A DNA stretch of 64,000 nt from an uncultured Bacteroidota bacterium (GTDB lineage Bacteria > Bacteroidota > Bacteroidia > B-17B0 > Aurantibacillaceae), in NCBI GenBank assembly GCA_937873155.1, contig CALMVZ010000013.1:1-64000 (forward strand). The letters run 5' to 3'. The notes under the pieces were generated by a model that saw only the letters and a list, made by a program, of their open reading frames with translations, was not told where the DNA came from and ran no database searches. The translations under genes and the position numbers were made by a program. Positions 26,174 through 32,473 of this stretch are shown in pieces (positions within the stretch are counted from its first letter, which is position 1; every line of letters begins with the position of its first letter).

Positions 26174-26203
26174 TTTAAAAATCTCTATTTGGCAAATATG
26201 TCA

Positions 26204-26220
26204 TTCTGACGAAGTCAGAA
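26204..26220 (+). repeat. CTGAC palindrome, copy 4
   Basis: TTCTGAC, loop GAA, GTCAGAA, preceded by TGTCA as in the other copies. The T-A pair replaces the G-C or C-G pair found at the same stem position in the others. It lies 19 nt from the stop of the DUF502 gene. Confidence 0.7.
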
Positions 26221-26238
26221 CCCCTTCAGTGTTACCCT

Positions 26239-26808
26239 TTAGTCAACATCCGTTACGCCGCCACTCACAATGAATTTCATGGTCTCTGCGGCATCAGCAT
26301 CGATCGGTTTAATTTGGGAAGGGGAAACGATCACTAATCTGCCGGAGAGCGAATAGGAGTAAGGTAAATATACTGCCACTTTATTTTCTATTTTCAGATC
26401 TTTGAGATCTTCGTGTGTTATAAAACCAATTTCTTCAATGTTCGCCTGCGGGTTCGTTAATACAAGGACCGGTTTATTGAATTTTTTCTTATTCCCCATA
26501 AAAGCATTTGTAAAATCTTTTAAGGGAGAATAAATATGACGGATAAAAGGCGCGTGCTCTAGTTTATCTTCTATGTAAGTGAAAAACCCTTTGAAAATAA
26601 AAGATGAAGCCAGCATTCCCATGCCTGTAATAAAGGCGAACGTGAAAATAAGTCCAAGTAAAGTATTTACTGCCGAGTAATCGGTGATCCCGATAACAGA
26701 AAAGATCCCGGAGAAAAAATCGAATAGTTTAAAAATGATCGCTACCGTAATAGCGAACGGAATGAATAAGATCAGGCCCTGAAGAAAGTATGTAAGAAAA
26801 CGTTTCAT
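26239..26808 (-). CDS. DUF502 family membrane protein
   Basis: 189 residues. Two transmembrane segments (about 9-30 and 50-75) at the N-terminus, joined by a short loop, followed by a cytoplasmic or periplasmic domain with YIEDKLEHAPFIRHIYSPLKDFTNAF and VFVLTNP-type strands, and the VYLPYSYSLSGRLVIV segment with SQIKPIDADAAETMKFIVSGG. This is the typical DUF502 pattern and length. Function unknown; plant homologues are the COV proteins involved in membrane trafficking, which tells little about bacteria. Transcribed alone, from a TAACTTTG box only eight bases before the ATG. Confidence 0.92.
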   Translation of the reverse strand: MKRFLTYFLQGLILFIPFAITVAIIFKLFDFFSGIFSVIGITDYSAVNTLLGLIFTFAFITGMGMLASSFIFKGFFTYIEDKLEHAPFIRHIYSPLKDFTNAFMGNKKKFNKPVLVLTNPQANIEEIGFITHEDLKDLKIENKVAVYLPYSYSLSGRLVIVSPSQIKPIDADAAETMKFIVSGGVTDVD

Positions 26809-26815
26809 TGCAGAA

Positions 26816-26823
26816 CAAAGTTA
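26816..26823 (-). promoter_or_regulatory. -7 box TAACTTTG for the DUF502 gene, near-leaderless
   Basis: Perfect TAnnTTTG match ending seven bases before the ATG (26808), so the transcript would begin at or within a few bases of the start codon. Confidence 0.45.
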
Positions 26824-26924
26824 CGTAACAAATCCCCTTTTTAGTTGCAGGAAGGATTAATTATAAACATTGTGTTTTTATTAACCTGAAGGTACATTTA
26901 ACATCCTTCTAGGAAACCCCTCAT

Positions 26925-27030
26925 CCGTCAGCCAAAGACTGGCATCTTCTCCCATGGGGGAGGGAAATCATTGCGCTTCTCTTCTTCATTCTGGAGAGGG
27001 TGTACGCTTTCCGGACAGGTGAGAGTTTAA
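26925..27030. repeat. Intergenic repeat-like sequence with CTCCC-ATGG-GGGAG palindrome
   Basis: A stretch of CCCCTCATCCGTCAGCCAAAG type sequence with the internal palindrome CTCCCATGGGGGAG and a later GGAGAGGG. It resembles dispersed intergenic repeats seen in many bacteria (the hairpin at 27848-27868 has similar arms). No gene found here. Confidence 0.4.
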
Positions 27031-27120
27031 ATCCTGTTGAGTAAAGCAGATCGTGTTTTAGCTATCCTTTTCCCCCTCTCAACTATTAATTCTAAAAACT
27101 GCTTTTTACTGTTGTACCTT

Positions 27121-27220
27121 TATATTAGTTATTTATTTAGGGGAGATTACGATGAGAAATCTGAGAAATAAACCCTCAATACTTGATCCGGGTAATACCG
27201 GCGTAAGAAAAATAGATATA
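27121..27220 (+). promoter_or_regulatory. TPP riboswitch (THI-box) aptamer
   Basis: The conserved parts are all present. P2 is AGGG (27139-27142) with CCCT (27173-27176). P3 is AGATT (27144-27148) with AATCT (27158-27162). The core CTGAGA is at 27161-27166 and the pyrophosphate-sensing arm reads TTGATCCGGGTAATACCGGC followed by GTAAGAA (27183-27209). P1 is an AT-rich stem of TATATT/ATTT with AAAT/GATATA. A TACCTTTA box at 27115-27122 is close to the Bacteroidota -7 element and would start the transcript just before P2. A terminator follows directly (27220-27253). Confidence 0.88.
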
Positions 27221-27253
27221 ACCCTCCTTCTGAAAAGTCTGGAGGGTTTTTTT
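27220..27253 (+). terminator. Riboswitch expression platform: intrinsic terminator
   Basis: AACCCTCC (27220-27227), 13-nt loop, GGAGGGTT (27241-27248) and seven T bases (27247-27253). It begins where the aptamer's P1 ends. A GGAG inside the aptamer (27142-27145) could pair with CTCC of the 5' arm when thiamine pyrophosphate is absent, giving an antiterminator; that alternative is inference. Confidence 0.8.
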
Positions 27254-27341
27254 ATGCCTGACAAGCGAATCTTTTTCCTTATTGACCTAATAGTTCGCAA
27301 AAGCGGATCATTCATAAATAACTTTAATAAAAAATAGAGCA

Positions 27342-27650
27342 ATGAAACTTTTTTCAATACTAACTGCCTGCATATTATCGCTAAACATTATGGCGGGAAA
27401 TGGTGATCCGAAAGATCATGATAAATATTGTGCCAAGGTAAAGGATGGTAAAGCAGTAGTAATGCACGATGGAACTCCGATCAGCGGCACCGTTACATTA
27501 ACAGACGGCACACAGGTGATGACAGACGGAACTGTAGTGATGCGTGATGGTACGAAAGTAATGCTGAAAGAAAATGAGTGCATAGATAAGGATGGAAAGA
27601 TCACAAAAGAAAATCAAACTAAAGAGAAAGAAAATGAAAGTAGAAAATAA
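27342..27650 (+). CDS. Secreted DUF6799-like protein under the TPP riboswitch
   Basis: 102 residues: signal peptide (about 1-18, ILTACILSLNIMAG), then YCAKVKDGKAVVMHDGTPI and repeated short units GTVTLTDGTQVMTDGTVVMRDGTKVMLKENECID, the pattern of DUF6799 proteins, and a charged tail rich in Lys and Glu. A run of beta-hairpins is likely. No known link to thiamine. It begins 88 nt after the riboswitch terminator, with no convincing separate promoter in between. The last 17 bases overlap a second small frame. Confidence 0.85.
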   Translation: MKLFSILTACILSLNIMAGNGDPKDHDKYCAKVKDGKAVVMHDGTPISGTVTLTDGTQVMTDGTVVMRDGTKVMLKENECIDKDGKITKENQTKEKENESRK

Positions 27651-27843
27651 AGCAAAAAAAGGGCCTCCATTTGAACCGGATAAAGAAACTCCGGCGAAAC
27701 CCGATCCAAATCCGGATCCGACGCGCATTGAAGAACCGGCAAAAAATGATCCGACTCGTATTGAGCCTGATCCGATCAAACCGGTAACTCCGCCAATAAA
27801 AACACCGGGCAAACCAAATACACCAACGGAGCCTGATAAATAA
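27634..27843 (+). CDS. Small proline-rich protein, unknown function
   Basis: 69 residues from the ATG at 27634, overlapping the preceding gene by 17 bases in another frame and preceded by a purine-rich AGAGAAAGAAA stretch. Composition is dominated by Pro, Asp, Lys and Thr, with two copies of the unit DPTRIE and PxxP spacing. It looks intrinsically disordered; no signal peptide, so it would remain cytosolic unless fused by frameshift to the protein above, whose reading frame ends just downstream of this ATG. No family recognised. Confidence 0.5.
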   Translation: MKVENKAKKGPPFEPDKETPAKPDPNPDPTRIEEPAKNDPTRIEPDPIKPVTPPIKTPGKPNTPTEPDK

Positions 27844-27847
27844 AAAA

Positions 27848-27868
27848 CCCTCTCCTTTTGGGAGAGGG
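27848..27868 (-). terminator. Intrinsic terminator for the minus strand
   Basis: CCCTCTCC, five-base loop, GGAGAGGG. Six A bases on the left give a T-run on the minus strand, just after the stop of the deoxyhypusine-synthase-like gene; it can also block the convergent plus-strand transcript. Confidence 0.75.
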
Positions 27869-27894
27869 CGATAAGCTTACGTGGGAGAAGGTGG

Positions 27895-28881
27895 TTACCA
27901 CCCCAATATCCACGAAAAGATCAACGGTGCTACAATTGTTGCATCACTTTCTACAATGAATTTTGGTGTATTAATATCTAACTTACCCCAGGTAATTTTT
28001 TCGTTAGGCACTGCTCCTGAATAAGAACCATAAGAAGTTGTTGAATCCGAAATCTGACAGAAGTAGCTCCAGAACGGAACATCATGCATTTCCATATCCT
28101 GGTATAACATTGGCACAACGCAGATAGGAAAATCCCCCGCGATACCGCCGCCTATTTGGAAAAAGCCAACACCTTTTCCATCAGAATTTTTTGTGTACCA
28201 ATCCGCTAACCATGCCATGTATTCAATACCACTTTTCATGGTGCTTGCTTTGATCTCGCCCTTGATCACATACGATGCGAAAATATTTCCCATCGTACTG
28301 TCTTCCCAACCCGGCACAACGATTGGTAAATTTTTCTCTGCAGCAGCTAACATCCAGCTGTCTTTCGGATCGATCTCGTAATATTGTTTTAATTCACCAC
28401 TGTTTAAAATTTTGTACATGTACTCATGCGGAAAATAACGCTCACCTTTTTTATCAGCGTCGCTCCATATTTTATGAATGTGTTTTTGTAAACGGCGGAA
28501 TGCTTCTTCCTCGGGGATACAAGTATCTGTTACACGGTTGTAATGATTTTCCAAAAGATCCCATTCGTCTTGCGGAGAAAGATCTCTGTAATTCGGAACG
28601 CGTTTGTAATGACTGTGCGCAACCAGGTTCATGATATCTTCTTCAAGGTTCGCGCCTGTACACGAGATGATATCAATTTTTCCTTTACGGATCATTTCTG
28701 CCAACGATTTTCCTAATTCGGCTGTACTCATGGCGCCTGCAAGGGTCACCATCATTTTACCGCCTTCGGTCAAATGCAATTCGTATCCTTTAGCGGCATC
28801 CACTAAAGCGGCCGCATTGAAATGTTTATAGTGATGCTCGATAAATTGCGATATCGGGCCTTTGTTTGCTGCTGTGCTCAT
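27895..28881 (-). CDS. Deoxyhypusine synthase family protein
   Basis: 328 residues, an NAD-dependent Rossmann-type protein of the deoxyhypusine synthase family. Recognisable parts are ISCTGANLEEDIMNLVAH (NAD binding), GIEYMAWLADWYTKNSDGKGVGFFQIGGGIAGDFPICVVPML, and the C-terminal EKITWGKLDINTPKFIVESDATIVAPLIFSWIL holding the active-site Lys. The eukaryotic enzyme modifies eIF5A with spermidine. Bacteria lack that protein, and bacterial homologues are thought to transfer the aminobutyl group to small polyamines (homospermidine synthase type). No polyamine genes lie beside it. Transcribed alone, with a -7 box 20 nt upstream. Confidence 0.93.
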   Translation of the reverse strand: MSTAANKGPISQFIEHHYKHFNAAALVDAAKGYELHLTEGGKMMVTLAGAMSTAELGKSLAEMIRKGKIDIISCTGANLEEDIMNLVAHSHYKRVPNYRDLSPQDEWDLLENHYNRVTDTCIPEEEAFRRLQKHIHKIWSDADKKGERYFPHEYMYKILNSGELKQYYEIDPKDSWMLAAAEKNLPIVVPGWEDSTMGNIFASYVIKGEIKASTMKSGIEYMAWLADWYTKNSDGKGVGFFQIGGGIAGDFPICVVPMLYQDMEMHDVPFWSYFCQISDSTTSYGSYSGAVPNEKITWGKLDINTPKFIVESDATIVAPLIFSWILGW

Positions 28882-28900
28882 AATTCGATTTTTAGAGCTA

Positions 28901-28908
28901 CAAATCTA
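28901..28908 (-). promoter_or_regulatory. -7 box TAGATTTG
   Basis: Perfect TAnnTTTG match, 19 nt before the ATG of the deoxyhypusine-synthase-like gene. Confidence 0.5.
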
Positions 28909-28992
28909 ATAAAATAGAGGGGAAAATGAGGCTTTTTGATTAACAAATAATTAAGAAAATGGTTGTATAATTCGGGCCAAGAACATAAAAAA

Positions 28993-29018
28993 ACCGTCGT
29001 TAAATATTCAACGACGGT
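28993..29018 (-). terminator. Intrinsic terminator of the 47-aa gene
   Basis: ACCGTCGTT (28993-29001) and AACGACGGT (29010-29018) form a nine-base stem with eight-base loop; the preceding A-run gives the T-run on the minus strand. It follows the stop at 29043 by 24 nt and has no other gene to serve in that direction before the promoter of the next operon. Confidence 0.8.
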
Positions 29019-29042
29019 ATCTGATATGCTATTACGTGTTTG

Positions 29043-29186
29043 TTACTTAGCAGACACCAGACCATTGAGTTCTTTTAATTGCGGGAATAACTTTTCTTTA
29101 AAGTCTGCCCACGAAGAGATCTCAAGGTATTTAGCGGCACGGTACAACACTGCTGCACCTAATGCCAAAAAAATCAACTTTTTCAT
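29043..29186 (-). CDS. 47-residue membrane-anchored small protein
   Basis: ATG at 29184-29186, TAA at 29043-29045. The product starts MKKLIFLALGAAVLYRAAKY, a short hydrophobic helix with positive N-terminus, then an amphipathic stretch EISSWADFKEKLFPQLKELN. It is too short for most gene callers. Support: it is closed at its end by a good hairpin terminator, it has a normal start, and codon use is balanced. It may sit in the inner membrane. Function unknown. Confidence 0.6.
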   Translation of the reverse strand: MKKLIFLALGAAVLYRAAKYLEISSWADFKEKLFPQLKELNGLVSAK

Positions 29187-29441
29187 AATTTAAAATTTAG
29201 AACGTTTATTCGTGTTTATACTGTAAAGTTACGACAGGAAAAACCGGATTAATGTAATAGTCGTTGAACAATGAGGAATGTGGTTTGCTTAGTAAAAGTT
29301 AACATAAATATTCTGAAAACATAAGCATTTCCTTCAGGAATTAAGAGCTTTTTGTTCGCCTAGGCGAAACTTTTTTGCGGAAGGGCATTAGGGATCATTC
29401 TAATTTAAAATAGATCTTCATTAAAGAACAGGTGTCCTTTT

Positions 29442-29470
29442 CTATCAACTCCGAACTCCCAGCTACGAAT
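29442..29470. repeat. AACTCCGAACTCC repeat unit at the porin stop
   Basis: Reads AACTCCGAACTCCCAGCTACGAATTAA on the plus strand, the complement-type unit of the array at 8881-9015. It overlaps the porin stop codon. The rest of 29187-29441 holds no gene that I can support. Confidence 0.5.
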
Positions 29471-31362
29471 TAATCGAAGAATAACCAAGTCAACCCAAAC
29501 CTTAAAGCCCGATCAGGCTGCATGTAACCGGGAACGAAACTGTAGTTTGTGCCCAGGGCGCCGTATAATACATTCTCTACTTTTATAAAGAATTGTACCG
29601 GACGGATGCGTGCATTCAGATACACATCTACAAAAGGATATTCCCCAACTGAGATGCGGTTCTGTAAATAGAATTGATTGGTGGCGGGCATGTAATCATA
29701 GGCTTTGAATTTCTGGTAATATTCGCCTTGTACACCTATCTGCAATTGTAAGTTGTTCTTGAATAGATTTCCTGTATAATAAATGCTTCCCGCCGCAGCG
29801 CCCGGAGTAATTCTCACTAAACTGCTTTTGTTGGTGGTTTGTAAATATAGATTCAGGCGCAACCCTAAATGTTTAAAAAGAACTTTATTAAAATTCAGAT
29901 TATATTGCCAGTTACTGATCACCACATTACTTTGTTTCGGTAAAGCAGTCAAACTATCGAAATATAAATAGTTCGCAACGTTCTGCCATAAGATATTTGC
30001 TGATAATCCGGAAGGGTTATTAGACAAGCCTAATTTGGTTTGGAATAAATTCACCGGCTTGAAATTATTATTCCACCTGAAATTATTCGCATACCAGTAA
30101 TTATAAATGAAATCCGGATGACGCTGCTCTGATAATACACTTAAATAGATCCTTGATGTTTTTTTTGTACCAATTCCTTTTTCATTTAAACGGAAACTTA
30201 ATTCTGAATTCCATTCCAGTTTCATATCACCGCTGTTCGGTCCTGCCAAAATGCTGCTGTAAGTTACACGGGAAGAAAATACTTTATTGCGGTTGATACT
30301 TCCTGAATCTTTACTTAAGAATAGTTTATCATAGAATAAAGATCCATAAGCTAACTGGTGTGAGAAAATACTATCAGCAAATTGATTAAGTACATTGTAT
30401 TCGTGCGCGTAACCTGCATAAAAACCTAACCCGACTTTATTTAATTTGAAAGTATAATTCACGCGGTTAATGAATTGACGTAAATGTGTACTGTCGCTGG
30501 TAACTACGGTATCAAGATAGATAGTATTGTAAAAACCATCGATCGGCAAACCTGCATCCTGGTACCAATAATAATTACCGGTGTAACTTAATTTATAGTC
30601 GATGTAATGAGAGACATTCCCCGAATCATTTCCTTTGTTCAGTTTCATCCAGGGATTGAATGCTGCATACGTTTCACGAACGGTGCGTTTGGCGTTACTT
30701 AAATTAACTGCTAAAAGATCTTTTCCGATAGTAGGCTCGTCTCTTATAATGGTATCGTATTTAATGCCGCCATTCTCCTGGTACTTAACTTTGTTGAAGA
30801 GGAGGTAAGAATAAAATCCGGAACGGTTATTTTTAGCGGTATAATTTTGTGAAGTATAAAAGTTATTTGTGAAGGTTTGTTGTTTCACATAGAATCCTTG
30901 TGAACCAAAGCGGTTGAATTTCACCGTCACATTTAACCCGTTCTTCAAGGTATGTGTGAACAACAATCTAAAAGTTTGTTCCTGTTTACTTCCGGCGATC
31001 CCCGTTAAAGAAGCAAACGGACCCTTTGTACGATAATATTCCACTTGTTGTTTCGAGATAATATCACCCCCAAATGGCAGGTCGTATACATTAAATCCTA
31101 AAGGTTTCGACTTATAACTTAACAGGTAAGATGGAGTAGGAAGCCCTAAGTTACCCATCAGGTTCCTGTTGGTATAATTCTGGATATTTTTTATTCCTGT
31201 ATCCGGGTATGCGGTCTTGAATTTTTTGAAAAGCACATTTCCGAATTCTGTTTTCGAAAAAAGATAGTCGGGATCATTGCTATACTTTACCTGCGAAAAG
31301 CAAAAGCCGCAGATGGTGATCGCGGCTACAACTAAAAGATATTTTACTTTTTTTAACTCCAA
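29470..31362 (-). CDS. Putative porin, outer-membrane beta-barrel protein
   Basis: 630 residues. Signal peptide about 1-23 (LLVVAAITICGFCFSQ). The rest alternates polar and hydrophobic strands separated by YxxN/DxxY-type turns, typical of a large barrel, ending in LRFGLTWLFFD with a terminal aromatic region. The family resemblance is to the Bacteroidota putative porin family (PF14121), supported by VYLNARIRPVQFFIKVENVLYGALGTNYSFVPGYMQPDRALRFG. No plug domain, so not a TonB receptor. Located five bases after the patatin gene's stop on the same strand; the two may be co-transcribed. Confidence 0.88.
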   Translation of the reverse strand: MELKKVKYLLVVAAITICGFCFSQVKYSNDPDYLFSKTEFGNVLFKKFKTAYPDTGIKNIQNYTNRNLMGNLGLPTPSYLLSYKSKPLGFNVYDLPFGGDIISKQQVEYYRTKGPFASLTGIAGSKQEQTFRLLFTHTLKNGLNVTVKFNRFGSQGFYVKQQTFTNNFYTSQNYTAKNNRSGFYSYLLFNKVKYQENGGIKYDTIIRDEPTIGKDLLAVNLSNAKRTVRETYAAFNPWMKLNKGNDSGNVSHYIDYKLSYTGNYYWYQDAGLPIDGFYNTIYLDTVVTSDSTHLRQFINRVNYTFKLNKVGLGFYAGYAHEYNVLNQFADSIFSHQLAYGSLFYDKLFLSKDSGSINRNKVFSSRVTYSSILAGPNSGDMKLEWNSELSFRLNEKGIGTKKTSRIYLSVLSEQRHPDFIYNYWYANNFRWNNNFKPVNLFQTKLGLSNNPSGLSANILWQNVANYLYFDSLTALPKQSNVVISNWQYNLNFNKVLFKHLGLRLNLYLQTTNKSSLVRITPGAAAGSIYYTGNLFKNNLQLQIGVQGEYYQKFKAYDYMPATNQFYLQNRISVGEYPFVDVYLNARIRPVQFFIKVENVLYGALGTNYSFVPGYMQPDRALRFGLTWLFFD

Positions 31363-31367
31363 TCCTT

Positions 31368-32399
31368 CTAAAACTTTCCGAAAAAATGTTCTTCAACATC
31401 AAAGGTGGACTTCAGGCCAACTTCTTTAAAATCTTTTTCCAGCCATTTGTCTGCTGTTTCACGTCCTTTAGCTTTCAGTTGCAATAAGAATTCCCAAGAG
31501 GTATTCATCTTACTGCTGTAACTTAATTGACTGAGAGCATCGTAACCTGAAATAGTGTGTACATAAATTTCACGGTTGACTTTATCATCACTCTTTAAAA
31601 TGCCATTACGCAATAATTCGTTACGGTAGTGAATTAATTTCATTTCATTGATCAGACTGCTGTTGAACGAAATTTCGTTCACACGGTCAGCAATATCGCG
31701 TGCTGTTGTCGGAACAGAATTGATATTGATAGAATTAATTTTCACTAACACCACATCATGAATATTCGAATTGGTGATCAACGGAAAGATCGGAGGATTT
31801 CCCATGTAACCGCCATCCCAATAATATTCACCGTCAATTTCAACTGCCTGGAATAAAAATGGTAAACATGCAGAAGCTAAAACAGAATCAACCGTGATAT
31901 CTTTATTAGTGAAAATTTTAGCGCGGTTCGTTTTTACATTGGTTGCACAAATAAATAATTTCTTTTTGTTGTATAAATGCAATTCTTCAAAATCAACTAC
32001 GTCATTCAGAATATCACGGAGGGGATTATAATTGAACGGATTAAAATTGTAAGGCGACATGAACTGCGTAATGCTATTAAACCACATATAACCCGGTGAG
32101 TTGTACATGTCACCGTTCCCGAAATATTTATCCATTACTCCCGGCTTGAAAAAAGCGCTGCCGCTATTAGCAACCTTACGCCAGGTTTGTTCCATTAATT
32201 CTTTTGCTTTTGCAGGTCCGCCGATATGTAAACCATAAGCACACACCACAGCGTTAACTGCGCCTGCACTGGTACCGCACATGGCATCAGCAACAATTTC
32301 TTCTACTTCTAATAAACGGTCTAATACACCCCAGGTAAAAGCGCCATGAGCTCCGCCACCTTGTAAAGCAATACCTACTTTTTTGATCTTATTGGCCAT
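31368..32399 (-). CDS. Patatin-like phospholipase
   Basis: 343 residues. The oxyanion loop is GGGAHGAF (14-21), the nucleophile Ser44 sits in GTSAG (42-46), and the catalytic Asp is in WDGGYMGN. Together these form the Ser-Asp dyad of patatin lipases. No signal peptide, so it is cytosolic or peripheral. It should cleave acyl groups from phospholipids or related lipids. A TATATTTG box lies 22 nt upstream. Directly followed by the porin gene; whether they are linked in function is unknown. Confidence 0.94.
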   Translation of the reverse strand: MANKIKKVGIALQGGGAHGAFTWGVLDRLLEVEEIVADAMCGTSAGAVNAVVCAYGLHIGGPAKAKELMEQTWRKVANSGSAFFKPGVMDKYFGNGDMYNSPGYMWFNSITQFMSPYNFNPFNYNPLRDILNDVVDFEELHLYNKKKLFICATNVKTNRAKIFTNKDITVDSVLASACLPFLFQAVEIDGEYYWDGGYMGNPPIFPLITNSNIHDVVLVKINSININSVPTTARDIADRVNEISFNSSLINEMKLIHYRNELLRNGILKSDDKVNREIYVHTISGYDALSQLSYSSKMNTSWEFLLQLKAKGRETADKWLEKDFKEVGLKSTFDVEEHFFGKF

Positions 32400-32421
32400 T
32401 TGAACGGGTTCGGTACGAAAT

Positions 32422-32429
32422 CAAATATA
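32422..32429 (-). promoter_or_regulatory. -7 box TATATTTG for the patatin/porin transcript
   Basis: Perfect TAnnTTTG match on the minus strand, 22 nt before the patatin ATG. Confidence 0.5.
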
Positions 32430-32473
32430 ACACTATATAAAGTAATAAATGGGGAGTGCCCCGTTCTTCTTAA

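Larger units (their letters stand above)
25756..26194 (+). mobile_element. Candidate GIY-YIG palindrome cassette
   Basis: The outer ends are TGCCAAATAG (25756-25765) and its exact complement CTATTTGGCA (26185-26194). Inside them lies a 29-bp perfect inverted repeat (25775-25803 and 26106-26134), and between these a GIY-YIG endonuclease gene whose last codons are formed by the right repeat. No target-site duplication was found. Nested inverted ends around one nuclease gene suggest a small mobile unit; that it moves is inference. Confidence 0.45.

Noticed and set aside
27133-27357. Frames on both strands across 27133-27357
   Set aside because: They lie over the riboswitch and terminator; RNA structure explains the sequence better than coding.
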